Origin: Kutzneria sp. 744 | GTDB taxonomy: Bacteria; Actinomycetota; Actinomycetes; Mycobacteriales; Pseudonocardiaceae | DNA length: 48,507 nucleotides | Direction of reading: 5' to 3' | Assembly: GCF_000568255.1 (NCBI RefSeq) | Contig: NZ_KK037166.1 | Span: 5,571,041-5,619,547 of the forward strand | Program-made: the position numbers and the translations under genes | Notes under the pieces: model-generated | Databases searched by the model: none | The model's input: the letters and a program-made list of their open reading frames with translations, nothing else | What the model was told of the DNA's origin: nothing | Shown: piece by piece, positions 1-8,653 of the stretch | How the letters are laid out: each line of letters starts with the position of its first letter | Position numbering within the stretch: position 1 is the first letter of the stretch

Positions 1-911
1 TGCTCGCGCTGGGCCAGTTCCTCGTGCAGCTGACGGAGCAGGTCGCGCTCGACGTCGCTGAGCTTGTCCTCGGCGATCGGCTTGTAGTCCACGAGCCCGA
101 GCGCCGACGGGTCGGCCGAGGGCTCCAGAACCGGCGGCTGGGCGGTCTTGTCGGTGGCCACCGGCTGCACCGGCTCGACCAGTTCGACCTGGGCCACGAC
201 GTCCGGCTTGGCCTCGGCGCGCGCGACCGGCTTGATCGGCACGACCGAGCCGCCGCCCTTGGCCCGACGGCCGCCGCTCGATGTCGGGGCGGCCGCGTGC
301 TGGCCCGATAAGTTGATCGGTTTGGCGTCCGAGGCGGCCAGCCGGTGGTAGTCGCTACGGTCCGCGCCCGTCTTGAGCACCTCGACCACGGCCCGGATGC
401 CGGCGGCCTCCAGGGCCTGCCCGATCCGGTACGCCGTCGCCGGCGCGAAGCCGTCGGGGCCGATCTCGACCAGCACGATCCGTTGCGGCACCGCGCCGGG
501 AGTCGCGCCCGCGGGCGTCACCCGCCACACCGCGTGCACCGACTGCACGCCGATCAGGAAGTCCACCACCGGGGCCAGCGCCGCGCCGATGCCCGCGCCC
601 GCGTCCGGCTCGTAGCTGAACCGGTGCGGCGGGGAGTACCAGGTGTCGCGGACCTTGAGCCGGTCGGCCAGCGCCGGCTCCGAGCGGGACTGGTCCAGCA
701 GCGACCGCAGCTGGCCGTTCTCCGCCGGGGTCACCGGCACGCCGCCGGCGATCAGGCAGCCGACTAGCAGCTCCACGGCGCGATCCGACTCCGCGATGGC
801 CACGAGCTCGCGCGCCGAGGTCAGCGCGTCGTCGTCGACGCGTCCGGCCATCCGCAGCAGGATGTCGTGCAGCCGATCGGGCAGTCCGTCCCCAGTGGCG
901 ACGTCCGACAC
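1..911 (-). CDS. Hypothetical protein, 3' end outside window
   Basis: The gene starts at GTG 911 behind a good GAAAGGAGA ribosome site and runs off the left edge. The first ~75 residues (…DILLRMAGRVDDDALT…) resemble the N-terminus of the next gene upstream, so the two are probably tandem paralogues. After a middle segment with a conserved-looking core (VPQRIVLVEIGPDGFAPATA), the protein becomes a low-complexity Ala/Pro/Val/Lys linker. A DYKPIAEDKLSDVERDLLRQ segment that could be helical follows at the edge. No enzyme motif, signal peptide or TM segment is visible. It sits 13 nt downstream of its paralogue, so they are probably one transcript. Function unknown. Confidence 0.75.
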   Translation of the reverse strand, partial: MSDVATGDGLPDRLHDILLRMAGRVDDDALTSARELVAIAESDRAVELLVGCLIAGGVPVTPAENGQLRSLLDQSRSEPALADRLKVRDTWYSPPHRFSYEPDAGAGIGAALAPVVDFLIGVQSVHAVWRVTPAGATPGAVPQRIVLVEIGPDGFAPATAYRIGQALEAAGIRAVVEVLKTGADRSDYHRLAASDAKPINLSGQHAAAPTSSGGRRAKGGGSVVPIKPVARAEAKPDVVAQVELVEPVQPVATDKTAQPPVLEPSADPSALGLVDYKPIAEDKLSDVERDLLRQLHEELAQRE

Positions 912-924
912 GACGGGTCTCCTT

Positions 925-1527
925 TCAGGCGGTGGCGAGATCGGCAGCGCCGAAGCACAGCAGTTCGGACACGTCCACCGCGGCGCGGTGGTACGGCGGC
1001 AGCTCGAAGTCCGGCGCCACGACCTCGACGCACGGCTCGTGCTCGCCCAGCGCCCGCAGCATGCGCTGGAGCTCGCCGGTCAGCCGGTGCTGGTCGGACA
1101 CGGCCGTCACCAGCACGACGCGGTGCACACGACCGTCGGCGGCGTGCCGCCAGGCGCAGCGGACCTCGCCGAGGCCCTCGCGGCCGCGCAGCGTCGCGCC
1201 GAGCACGACGCCGACCGGGTCGCTGCTGGCGGCCTGGTCGGCGGCCTCGCCGACGAAGGTGAAGGCCGGGTCCGGCACCGCGCCGAGGCCCAGCACGGAG
1301 CTGGTCAGCGCCGGGTCGGCGCCGATGCCGCGCAGCAGCGCGTGCTCGTCGGCGGTCAGGCCGACCCGGTCGTGCAGCAGCGCACGCGGGAGCGCCCGGC
1401 CGAGCACGGGCAGTGCCCCGCTGGCCAGCCAGTCCCGAAACCGCCACAGCTGGGCGTCGGACAGCCGTCCGGCCAGTCTCAGCAGCAGCTCATGCGCGTT
1501 CAGCTCGGCGTTGTCCCGCACGCCCAC
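925..1527 (-). CDS. Hypothetical protein, paralogue of the downstream gene
   Basis: 200 aa from GTG 1527, preceded by GGAAGGGG. It is soluble, with no TM segment or recognised domain. Residues ~10-75 (ELLLRLAGRLSDAQLWRFRDW) align by eye with the N-terminus of the next gene (DILLRMAGRVDDDALTSARE). The C-terminal half alternates hydrophobic strands with a GVVLGATLRGREGLGE segment. It ends 13 nt before the downstream GTG, which suggests co-expression and possibly a hetero-oligomer; that is inference. Function unknown. Confidence 0.75.
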   Translation of the reverse strand: MGVRDNAELNAHELLLRLAGRLSDAQLWRFRDWLASGALPVLGRALPRALLHDRVGLTADEHALLRGIGADPALTSSVLGLGAVPDPAFTFVGEAADQAASSDPVGVVLGATLRGREGLGEVRCAWRHAADGRVHRVVLVTAVSDQHRLTGELQRMLRALGEHEPCVEVVAPDFELPPYHRAAVDVSELLCFGAADLATA

Positions 1528-1611
1528 CGCCCCTTCCAGTGGCGAAGGTGACTCTCGCGGTCTAGCAGACCAGGAGACGCCACCTTAGCGCCACCCGAAC
1601 GGGTTACTGAA

Positions 1612-2067
1612 TTAGCCGATTTCGACGATCAGCTCAACCTCGACGGGTGCGCCGAGTGGCAGTTCGGCCACCCCAACGGCGGAACGGGCGTGCACGCCGG
1701 CCTCGCCGAAGATCTCACCCAGCGCCTCGGACGCGCCGTTGACCACGGCCGGCTGGCCGGTGAAGCCCTCGGCCGAGGCCACGAAGCCGACCACCTTGAC
1801 GATGCGCGTGACCGAGTCCAGGCCGACCAGCGCGTCCACCGCCGCCAGGGCGTTCAGCGCGCAGGTGCGGGCGTAGGCCTTGGCCTCGTCCTGCCCGATC
1901 TCGCCGCCCACCTTGCCCGTCGCGGGCAGCGCGCCCGCGACGAACGGCAGCTGGCCCGACGTGTAGACGAGCGAACCGGTGCGCACCGCCGGCACGTAGG
2001 CCGCGACCGGCGCGGCCACCGCGGGCAGCTCGATGCCCAGTTCCTTGAGCCTGGCCAGCCAGCTCAT
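1612..2067 (-). CDS. RidA/YjgF family enamine/imine deaminase
   Basis: 151 aa starting at ATG 2067 (MSWLARLKELGIELP), whose A overlaps the stop of the upstream DUF4177 gene (ATGA). The frame stays open upstream, but the overlap and family length favour this start. RidA proteins hydrolyse reactive enamine/imine intermediates from PLP enzymes. Family features are GSLVYTSGQLPF near residue 30, the NALAAVDALVGLDSV segment, and the C-terminal LPLGAPVEVELIVEI strand. An Arg of the usual active-site type lies in HARSAVGVAELP. Residues ~33-75 resemble the longer actinobacterial subgroup that includes Rv3678c. The pairing with DUF4177 is the same as in mycobacteria. Confidence 0.9.
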   Translation of the reverse strand: MSWLARLKELGIELPAVAAPVAAYVPAVRTGSLVYTSGQLPFVAGALPATGKVGGEIGQDEAKAYARTCALNALAAVDALVGLDSVTRIVKVVGFVASAEGFTGQPAVVNGASEALGEIFGEAGVHARSAVGVAELPLGAPVEVELIVEIG

Positions 2068-2219
2068 GCCTTCTCCCGCTTCAGATAGGCGACATGCTGC
2101 TCGCCGCTCGGGTTGGGCAACACGGTCACCAGCTCCCAGCCGTCCTGGCCCCACTGGTCCAGGATCTGCTTGGTCGCGTGGATCAGGAGCGGGACCGTGG
2201 CGTACTCCCACTTAGTCAT
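2064..2219 (-). CDS. DUF4177-like small protein
   Basis: 51 aa from ATG 2219 (MTKWEYATVPLLIHATKQIL), ending in a TGA that overlaps the RidA start by 4 nt. The pattern WEY…Q.LDQWGQDGWELV.V….YLKR is typical of the tiny DUF4177 proteins. M. tuberculosis has a similarly placed small gene (Rv3678A) beside its RidA. No membrane segment. The overlap implies translational coupling with RidA; the biochemical role is unknown. Confidence 0.85.
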   Translation of the reverse strand: MTKWEYATVPLLIHATKQILDQWGQDGWELVTVLPNPSGEQHVAYLKREKA

Positions 2220-2254
2220 GCCAGCACCCTATCCGGCGCGCTATTTTCGATCAC

Positions 2255-2506
2255 GTGGAGACGTGGCGGATCATCGCGACCTGCCTCATGGCCTTCGGCG
2301 GCATCATCATGACGCTGCTGATCACCGGCAAGGTCCGTGACGACCGGCACCGCAACGCCGGCGATGTGACCCGCGCCGCCCTCTGGTCGACGCTGGTGTT
2401 CGCGGTCCTGTGCCTGCTCATCGCCACCGTGCTGCCCAGCACCGTGGTCTGGGGCGTTGTCGCCGCTCAGTACATGATCCTCGTCCTCATGCATCACATC
2501 GGGTAA
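2255..2506 (+). CDS. Small membrane protein
   Basis: 83 aa from GTG 2255, divergent from the DUF4177 gene with only 35 nt between starts. Three hydrophobic stretches are visible: residues ~4-24, ~41-60 and ~63-79. A basic loop, GKVRDDRHRNAGD, separates the first two. No catalytic motif. The start has no strong ribosome site, so a later start is possible. Family unrecognised. Confidence 0.6.
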   Translation: METWRIIATCLMAFGGIIMTLLITGKVRDDRHRNAGDVTRAALWSTLVFAVLCLLIATVLPSTVVWGVVAAQYMILVLMHHIG

Positions 2507-2729
2507 CGGTGTTTTTGGCGCCGCCTTCGGCGTCGCGGCTCGGCCGCTCGTGACCGGTGCCTTCCCTAGCCGGATTTAACCCGCCGCATCGGCTCAGGTG
2601 GCGGGCACGTCGGGTGGCGGCGGGTGAAATCCGGCGACGGTCCAGGCACCGGCGCGGCCTCGCGATGGTGGGGGAAGCCTCACAGCCACGGCCAGCGGAG
2701 AGGCAGTGCGGCCACCTAGGCTTGGCGGC

Positions 2730-3746
2730 GTGACCACACCCATAGTTGGCTGGACCGCCGGCTGGACCGAGGAGCTCACCCGGGCCCGGTTGCACGTGGT
2801 CACCGGCAAGGGCGGCACCGGCAAGACCACTGTGGCCGCGGCGCTGGCCATCGCGCTGGCCACCGGTGGCCGTCGCGTGCTGCTCGTCGAGGTCGAGGAG
2901 CGCCAGGGCATCGCCCAGCTGTTCGACCGCGCGCCGCTGCCCTACTCCGAGGAGCGCATCGCCTCCGCGCCCGGCGGCGGCGAAATCCGCGCGCTCGCCG
3001 TGGACGCCGACGCCGCGTTCATGGAGTACCTGGCCATGTTCTACAACCTGGGCTTCGCCGGCCGGACGCTGCGGCGCATGGGCGCGATCGAGTTCGTCAC
3101 CACGCTCGCCCCCGGTCTGCGGGACGTGCTCCAGACCGGCAAGGTCAAGGAGTGCGTCGGCCGCACCGACGACGCCGGCCGGCACATGTACGACCACGTG
3201 GTGTTGGATGCACCGCCGACCGGCCGCGTGGTGAAGTTCCTCGACGTCACCAAGGCCGTGCAGGACGTGGCCAAGGTCGGGCCGATCAAGGGCCAGAGCG
3301 AGGGCGTGGTCCGGCTGATGCACTCGGGCGACACCGCCGTGCACCTGGTCACGCTGCTGGAGGAGATGCCCGTCCGGGAGACCCTGGACGCCGTGGCCGA
3401 ACTGGACGGCGCCGACCTGCGGCCGGGCGCGGTGTTCGTGAACCGGGTGCGGCCGGCGCGGCTGGCCAACCGCTCGCTGCCGGCGGCGGCCGGCGGCCGG
3501 GTGGACGCCGCCCGCGTCCGGACCGGGCTGGCCACCGTGGGCCTGGAGCTGGCCGAGGACGAGCTGGCCGGGCTGGTCGAGGAGACCGTCGACCACGCCG
3601 TGCGCGTGCGGGCCGAGCAGCGGGCCCGCGAGCTGCTGGCCGAGGCCGACCTGCCCGCCCTGGAGCTGCCCGAGCTGGTCGACGGCGTCGATGTCGGCGC
3701 GCTGTACGAGCTGGCCGAGACGCTGGTCGACCAGGGGGTCCGCTGA
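2730..3746 (+). CDS. ArsA/GET3-like anion-transporting ATPase, first of a pair
   Basis: 338 aa from GTG 2730; an upstream GTG at 2706 is in frame but has no better signal. Deviant Walker A ([19 protein letters not shown]) near residue 24, a switch region ([15 protein letters not shown]) near 155, and [16 protein letters not shown] in the C-terminal half place it in the SIMIBI ArsA/GET3 family. No arsenite-binding Cys triad is evident. The next ATPase overlaps it by one base (TGATG), so the pair is translationally coupled and probably forms a heterodimer. This matches Rv3679/Rv3680, which are linked to WhiB4 and PonA2 by position. Substrate unknown; it may act in membrane or envelope protein handling. 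Confidence 0.9.
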   Translation: MTTPIVGWTAGWTEELTRARLHVVTGKGGTGKTTVAAALAIALATGGRRVLLVEVEERQGIAQLFDRAPLPYSEERIASAPGGGEIRALAVDADAAFMEYLAMFYNLGFAGRTLRRMGAIEFVTTLAPGLRDVLQTGKVKECVGRTDDAGRHMYDHVVLDAPPTGRVVKFLDVTKAVQDVAKVGPIKGQSEGVVRLMHSGDTAVHLVTLLEEMPVRETLDAVAELDGADLRPGAVFVNRVRPARLANRSLPAAAGGRVDAARVRTGLATVGLELAEDELAGLVEETVDHAVRVRAEQRARELLAEADLPALELPELVDGVDVGALYELAETLVDQGVR

Positions 3747-4912
3747 TGCCGGCCAAGCTTCATGTCGACAAGTTGCTGGACGACCCGGCGACCAAGGTGA
3801 TCGTCTGCTGCGGCTCCGGCGGCGTCGGCAAGACCACCACCGCGGCGGCGCTGGCCGCGCGGGCGGCCGAGCGGGGGCGGCGCACCGTCGTGCTCACGAT
3901 CGACCCGGCCCGGCGGCTGGCGCAGTCGCTCGGCCTGCGGGAACTGGACAACACCCCGCGCCAGGTGACGGTCGAGGGCTTCGACACCGAGGACCGGCTG
4001 CACGCGATGATGCTGGACATGCGCCGCACGTTCGACGACATGGTGCTGGCGCACGCGGGGCCCGACCGTGCCGAGCAGATCCTGGGCAATCCCTTCTACC
4101 AGACCATTTCCTCCTCGTTCTCCGGCACGCAGGAGTACATGGCCATGGAGAAGCTGGGGCAGCTGGCCGCCGACGGATCGTGGGACCTGATCGTGGTCGA
4201 CACCCCGCCCAGCCGGTCGGCCCTGGACTTCCTGGACGCCCCGCAGCGGCTGTCCACCGTGCTCGACGGGCGGATCATCCGGCTGCTCTCGGCCCCGGCG
4301 CGGGCCGGCGGCCGGGGCCTGCTCAAGATCGTCGGCGCCGGTTTCGGCATCTTCACCAAGGCCATCTCGACGATCATCGGCGGGCAGTTGCTGGCCGACG
4401 CGTCGGCGTTCGTGCAGGCCTTCGACAGCATGTTCGGCGGCTTCCGGGAGCGTGCGCAGAAGACCTACCAGCTGCTGCGCTCGCCCGGCACCGCGTTCCT
4501 GGTGGTGGCCGCGCCGGAGCCGGACGCGCTGCGGGAGGCGTCCTACTTCGTGGAGCGGCTGGCCACCGAGTCGATGCCGCTGGCCGGGCTGGTGCTCAAC
4601 CGGACTCATCCGGTGCTGGCCAAGCTGCCAGCGGGCAAGGCGCTGGCCGCCGCCGACGAGCTGGACCGGGGCGGCGAGGCGCCGCTGGCCGCCGCCGACG
4701 AGCTGGACCGGGGCGGCGAGGCGCCGCTGGCCGCCGCTGTGCTGCGGGTGCACGCCGATCGGGTGGCCGTGGCGACCCGCGAGCAGCGGCTGCTGGCCCG
4801 GTTCACCAAGGCGCACCCGTCGGTGGCCGTCACCGGCGTGCCGGCGCTGGCCGAGGACGTGCACGATCTGGCTGGGCTGCGCGAAATCGGCCGCCGGCTG
4901 GCCGGTGAGTGA
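3746..4912 (+). CDS. ArsA/GET3-like anion-transporting ATPase, second of a pair
   Basis: 388 aa, starting at the ATG that overlaps the previous stop. P-loop [20 protein letters not shown] is near residue 20, followed by [13 protein letters not shown], the [16 protein letters not shown] segment and [16 protein letters not shown]. This is the classical ArsA arrangement and corresponds to Rv3680. A hydrophobic, glycine-rich stretch follows at ~190-225. Residues 300-327 hold [14 protein letters not shown] twice, from a perfect 42-bp tandem duplication (4643-4726), and a third partial copy follows. The frame is kept. A near-perfect hairpin lies just after the stop. Confidence 0.9.
   Translation: MPAKLHVDKLLDDPATKVIVCCGSGGVGKTTTAAALAARAAERGRRTVVLTIDPARRLAQSLGLRELDNTPRQVTVEGFDTEDRLHAMMLDMRRTFDDMVLAHAGPDRAEQILGNPFYQTISSSFSGTQEYMAMEKLGQLAADGSWDLIVVDTPPSRSALDFLDAPQRLSTVLDGRIIRLLSAPARAGGRGLLKIVGAGFGIFTKAISTIIGGQLLADASAFVQAFDSMFGGFRERAQKTYQLLRSPGTAFLVVAAPEPDALREASYFVERLATESMPLAGLVLNRTHPVLAKLPAGKALAAADELDRGGEAPLAAADELDRGGEAPLAAAVLRVHADRVAVATREQRLLARFTKAHPSVAVTGVPALAEDVHDLAGLREIGRRLAGE
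4643..4726 (+). repeat. Perfect 42-bp tandem duplication inside ATPase gene
   Basis: Units 4643-4684 and 4685-4726 are identical, and the first 11 bases recur again at 4727. Each encodes [14 protein letters not shown]. The length is a multiple of three, so the protein gains 14 residues without a frameshift. Absence of any third-codon drift implies a recent event or an assembly artefact. Confidence 0.95.
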
Positions 4913-4927
4913 AACCGCGCACGCTTG

Positions 4928-4963
4928 TTTCGCCGAGGGCGGCGATTGCCGCCGTCGGCGAAA
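4928..4963. terminator. Bidirectional hairpin terminator
   Basis: Arms TTTCGCCGAGGGCGGC and GCCGCCGTCGGCGAAA pair with a single mismatch around a GATT loop. The hairpin lies between the convergent ATPase and whiB genes and can serve both strands. Confidence 0.75.
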
Positions 4964-5012
4964 TTCGCATGATCACCGTTAATTAATTTGATTGTTCAAC
5001 AAAGGACGTCGA

Positions 5013-5315
5013 TCAACTGACCTTGTACTCGTCAAGATCGGCATGCTCGCGCCGCGCGGACTCCAGCAACTCGAACCACGAGTCCACATCCGGCCGGCGA
5101 CGCAGCAGAGCCCTGCGCTCACGCTCGGTCATTCCGCCCCACACGCCGAACTCGATGCGGTTATCGAGCGCCTCGGACAGGCACTCCGTCCGCACCGGGC
5201 AACTCAGGCAGATGGTTTTGACTTTGCGCTGCTCAGCACCCCTGACGAACAGCTGCTCCGGGTCCTCGTCACGACACGAGGCACTGACACGCCAATCCCC
5301 CTGAACGAACTGCAT
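5013..5315 (-). CDS. whiB4: WhiB-family iron-sulfur transcriptional regulator (WhiB4-like)
   Basis: 100 aa from ATG 5315, preceded by a purine-rich GGGGAGCGGGGG. The four cluster-binding cysteines are C14, C36, C39 and C45 (C-x21-C-x2-C-x5-C), followed by the GVWGG turn at 57-61 and a basic C-terminal RERRALLRRR that contacts DNA. WhiB proteins bind a [4Fe-4S] cluster and sense redox stress. Position between the ATPase pair and a divergent ponA2-like gene matches Rv3681c (whiB4). The ~220-bp gap to the PBP gene should hold both promoters. Confidence 0.9.
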   Translation of the reverse strand: MQFVQGDWRVSASCRDEDPEQLFVRGAEQRKVKTICLSCPVRTECLSEALDNRIEFGVWGGMTERERRALLRRRPDVDSWFELLESARREHADLDEYKVS

Positions 5316-5511
5316 GGCCCCCGCTCCCCTACGTCTCGTCCAAAAACCGATACCCCCCGGTACCGGCTGCCGTAGGCTCCCCGCGGGTGCGGAGTGCCGT
5401 CAGGCGTTGTCATGAGACGTTGACGGACTGTAGAGCCATCTGGTTCCCCTGCCAACACCGGGTTACCCGAATGTGAGCTTCACCCACCCGAAGTGGTGAA
5501 TGAACGTCGCA

Positions 5512-5523
5512 GTGAGCGCTCAC
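5512..5523. promoter_or_regulatory. Perfect palindrome upstream of PBP gene
   Basis: GTGAGCGCTCAC is a perfect 12-bp palindrome ending 13 bp before the GTG start. It is a candidate operator. It resembles a Crp half-site pair, but the spacer is 4 bp rather than 6 bp. No factor is assigned. Confidence 0.35.
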
Positions 5524-5536
5524 ACCGGAGCACCAC

Positions 5537-7933
5537 GTGATGACGCGTAGTGTGACTGTCGTGCGTGTCGGCAACGGTCTTGTGAAGTTGGTCGGTCTGT
5601 GCCTTTTGGCCGGGGTTCTGGTGGCGGGCATGCTGTTCCCCACCGTGGGGGCGCTGGGAGTGGTCTCCAACCGCGCCAGCGACACCGTGGACGCCACCTC
5701 GGCGGACCTGGTGACCACCGACCCGCCGCTGATGTCCGTGATCGAGGACAAGAACGAAAAACCGATCGCGTACCTCTACCAGCAGTACCGGGTCAACACA
5801 CCGGGTGACCAGATCGCGCCCGTGATGAAGGCGGCCATCGTCGCCATCGAGGACCGCCGCTTCTACCAGCACTCCGGCGTCGACTGGCAGGGCACCTTCC
5901 GCGCGCTGCTGAGCAACCAGGTCAACGGCAGCGCCACCCAGGGCGCGTCCACCATCACCCAGCAGTACGTGAAGAACTACCAGGTGCTGGTGGCCGGCCG
6001 GGACGACAAGTCGGCCCAGGAGCAGGCCCAGGCGCAGACCGTCGCCCGCAAGCTCAAGGAGGCGCGGGTCGCCCTCCAGCTGGAGAAGAAGCTGTCCAAG
6101 GACGAGATCCTGACCAGGTACCTCAACCTGGTCACCTTCCTCGGCCGGGTGGACGGCATCGGCACCGCCTCCCAGGTGTTCTTCAACACCACCCCCGACA
6201 AGCTCTCGCTGCCCCAGGCGGCGCTGCTGGCCGGTGTCGTCAACAACCCGGTCAGCTTCGACCCGTGGCAGCACCCGGCGGCGGCCAAGAAGCGCCGCGA
6301 CGTCGTCATCGACGCCATGGTCTCGACCGGCAAGATCACCACCGACCTCGGCGAGGCCGCCAAGAAAACGGACCTGGGCGTCGGCCCCGAGCCGCAGCTG
6401 CCCGGCTCCGGCTGCGTCGGCGTCGCCCCCGAGGACGGCTTCTACTGCGACTACGTGCAGGGCTACCTGTCGCAGGCCGGCTTCACGGCGGACCAGCTGC
6501 AGACCGGCGGCTACGTGATCAGGACCAACCTGGACCCGGACATCTCCAAGGTCGCCAAGCAGGCCGTCGAGCACAACGTGCCCAAGACCGCCAACGGCAT
6601 CGCCAACACCATGGTGATCGTCAAACCGGGCCAGCAGACCCACGACCTCGTCGCCCTGGTGGCCAACCGCGACCTCGGCGTGGACGCCGCGCAGGGGCAG
6701 ACCCTGACCAACCTGCCCGCCGACGTCAGCGACAACTTCGGCGCCGGCTCGATCTACAAGCTGTTCACCACCGCGGCCGCCATGGAAAAGGGCCAGGTCG
6801 GGCTCAACACCGGCATCCCGAACCCGAAGACACAGTGCTTCTTCCCGCCGATCCGGTACCCCGACACCAAGTGCCACACGGTCGCCAACGACGACCAGAC
6901 CAACCCGGACCCGATCACCCTGCACGAGGCGCTGGCCATCTCGCCGAACACCTCGTTCACCAACCTTGAGCTCGGCGCCGGCATGCAGTCCGTGCTGGAC
7001 ATGGCCTCCCGGCTGGGCATGCGCAACACCATGCAGACCAACCAGGCCGGCTCGGCACCCGACCCCAACGGCGCCAACGAGCTGACCACCAAGCCGCAGA
7101 GCCAGTCGTTCCTCAACCAGCCGTCGTTCACTCTCGGCGTGAGCCCGCTGAGCCCACTGGAGCTGGCCAACGTGGGCGCCACCCTGGCCAGCGGCGGCGT
7201 GTGGTGTGAGCCCAACCCGATCGCCAGCGTGGTCGACCACACCGGCAAGCCGGTCCAGATCAACACCCCGCCGTGCGAGCAGGTCGTCAACAAGGCCGTG
7301 GCCGACACGATCATGAACGGCCTCAAGGACGACACCATCAGCGGCACCTCGGCCGCCGCCGCCCGCAACGCGCACTGGACCCGCCCGCTGGCCGGCAAGA
7401 CCGGCACCACCGACACCTCCGAGTCCGTCGGCTTCCTGGGCATCCTGCCCAACTACTCGACCTCCTCGCTGGTGTTCAACGACGGCTCCCAGCCGGAGCC
7501 GATCTGCGGCACGCTGCCCATCCGCACCAGCAAGTCCTGCGGCGGCAACGTCGGCGCCTTCGGTGGCACCATCGCCGCGCCGCCGTTCTTCAACGCCTTC
7601 AACCAGATCCTCGGCAGCTCGCCCCCGCTCCAGCTGCCCAAGGCCGATCCGCAGTACATGGACAAGAACAACCACGGGCCCGCCATCCCGTACGTGGTCG
7701 GCCGCGGCGTCGACGACGCCACCAACGTCCTCAAGTCCGCCGGCTACGCGGGTGTGCAGACCGCCGACTTCAACTCCACCGCCCCCAAGGGCACCGTCGT
7801 CGGCCAGACCCCCATCGGCTCCGCCCCGCACAGCCAGACCGTCACGCTCTACGTGAGCACCGGCTTCGTGCCCCAGGCCCCCGGCGCGACATCACCCGCG
7901 CCCTCATCAGGCGCGGGCACGCCAGGCGGCTGA
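5537..7933 (+). CDS. ponA2: Class A penicillin-binding protein with C-terminal PASTA domain
   Basis: 798 aa from GTG 5537, with ATG 5540 directly behind it; either may be used. Bifunctional peptidoglycan synthase. One N-terminal TM helix (~13-40) anchors it outside the membrane. The transglycosylase domain has catalytic E105 in AIEDRRFYQH, then QGASTITQQYVKN and the KKLSKDEILTRYLN motif. The transpeptidase has nucleophile S405 in SIYK, SPN at 469-471 and KTG at 621-623. A PASTA domain (~715-775, PYVVGRGVDDATNVLKSAGY) may bind muropeptides or beta-lactams. The end is Pro/Ala/Ser-rich. Context and architecture match Rv3682. Confidence 0.93.
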   Translation: MMTRSVTVVRVGNGLVKLVGLCLLAGVLVAGMLFPTVGALGVVSNRASDTVDATSADLVTTDPPLMSVIEDKNEKPIAYLYQQYRVNTPGDQIAPVMKAAIVAIEDRRFYQHSGVDWQGTFRALLSNQVNGSATQGASTITQQYVKNYQVLVAGRDDKSAQEQAQAQTVARKLKEARVALQLEKKLSKDEILTRYLNLVTFLGRVDGIGTASQVFFNTTPDKLSLPQAALLAGVVNNPVSFDPWQHPAAAKKRRDVVIDAMVSTGKITTDLGEAAKKTDLGVGPEPQLPGSGCVGVAPEDGFYCDYVQGYLSQAGFTADQLQTGGYVIRTNLDPDISKVAKQAVEHNVPKTANGIANTMVIVKPGQQTHDLVALVANRDLGVDAAQGQTLTNLPADVSDNFGAGSIYKLFTTAAAMEKGQVGLNTGIPNPKTQCFFPPIRYPDTKCHTVANDDQTNPDPITLHEALAISPNTSFTNLELGAGMQSVLDMASRLGMRNTMQTNQAGSAPDPNGANELTTKPQSQSFLNQPSFTLGVSPLSPLELANVGATLASGGVWCEPNPIASVVDHTGKPVQINTPPCEQVVNKAVADTIMNGLKDDTISGTSAAAARNAHWTRPLAGKTGTTDTSESVGFLGILPNYSTSSLVFNDGSQPEPICGTLPIRTSKSCGGNVGAFGGTIAAPPFFNAFNQILGSSPPLQLPKADPQYMDKNNHGPAIPYVVGRGVDDATNVLKSAGYAGVQTADFNSTAPKGTVVGQTPIGSAPHSQTVTLYVSTGFVPQAPGATSPAPSSGAGTPGG

Positions 7934-7936
7934 GGT

Positions 7937-8142
7937 AGCTGAACACGGTTCGAGGCCGGTGCCCTTGGCGAGTAACCAAGCTTCACGCATTTCGTGAACC
8001 ACTTCAATAACCAAGACAGGTCCATAGAAACACCATCAGCCTGCAACCATTAAAAACTACTCGAGGTTGCATCGACGGGTCGTGGTGTGGCCTTGGCCCT
8101 TGTAATCTCTGTCCCAATTTCAAATGGAAAATGTTGGACATT
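7937..8142. other. Low-GC gap without recognisable gene
   Basis: 206 bp between the PBP stop and the next gene, visibly richer in A/T than its surroundings. No ORF with a ribosome site, tRNA or strong hairpin is seen. The composition break extends slightly into the 3' end of the next minus-strand gene. Confidence 0.5.
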
Positions 8143-8580
8143 TCAACCTAAACAAATTCTTCGCACTGCCGAACCCCGGATGAAGCACACATGGGCCCGC
8201 AACGACGCGCTGGGCTCCCACCGTAGCCGGTCGCCCAGGTAGCGCAGGCGGCCGAGCAGCTCGCCGGTCTGCGGCGCGTTGGCGCGGACATGCCGCCCAG
8301 GGACGACGCCGCCGAACTGCCGCGCGACGGCCAACGGCAGCTGCGCCGACCACGACGGCGGCTCGCCGGCGGCCCGCCGACGCAGTTCCGCCTGCCGATC
8401 ACGCCAGACGATCAGCGTGCCCACGGCGTAGATCAGCACGCACGCGCCGACGGCTGCGGCCAACACGACCCATGGCCCCACCCGCAGTGCCACGAAAACG
8501 CCCATCGCCACCGCGTAGCCCAACCACAGCAAGGAACGTTGCCGGCGTCGACGTTCCCTCTCGCGGCCGTACTCGGTCAT
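8143..8580 (-). CDS. Hypothetical membrane protein, possibly 3'-truncated
   Basis: 145 aa from ATG 8580 (MTEYGRERERRRRQRS). A basic N-terminus precedes two TM helices (~21-40 and ~42-63). A soluble part (QLPLAVARQFGGVVPGRHVRANAP…GRLRYLGDRLRWEPSASLRA) follows. The last ~19 residues (AHVCFIRGSAVRRICLG) fall where base composition turns A/T-rich and read unlike the rest, so the original C-terminus may have been replaced. The next gene upstream on this strand has a related flavour (arginine-rich, WxL motifs). Function unknown. Confidence 0.5.
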   Translation of the reverse strand: MTEYGRERERRRRQRSLLWLGYAVAMGVFVALRVGPWVVLAAAVGACVLIYAVGTLIVWRDRQAELRRRAAGEPPSWSAQLPLAVARQFGGVVPGRHVRANAPQTGELLGRLRYLGDRLRWEPSASLRAHVCFIRGSAVRRICLG

Positions 8581-8653
8581 GGTGGAAATCCGTTTCACTC
8601 AGCGACCGCATCCACGCTTGGCCCCGACCGAGTGTGCGGCCCAAGCCACGTCG

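Noticed and set aside
3041-4864. 607-aa ORF on the minus strand across the ATPase genes
   Set aside because: It is the GC-bias shadow of two well-supported plus-strand ATPases; the sequence is Arg/Gly/Gln-rich with no motif.
5512-5523. Crp/FNR binding site
   Set aside because: GTGAGCGCTCAC has a 4-bp rather than 6-bp spacer between half-sites, so it is listed only as a palindrome.
5480-7831. 783-aa minus-strand ORF opposite the PBP gene
   Set aside because: Antisense shadow. The plus-strand product has every PBP motif.
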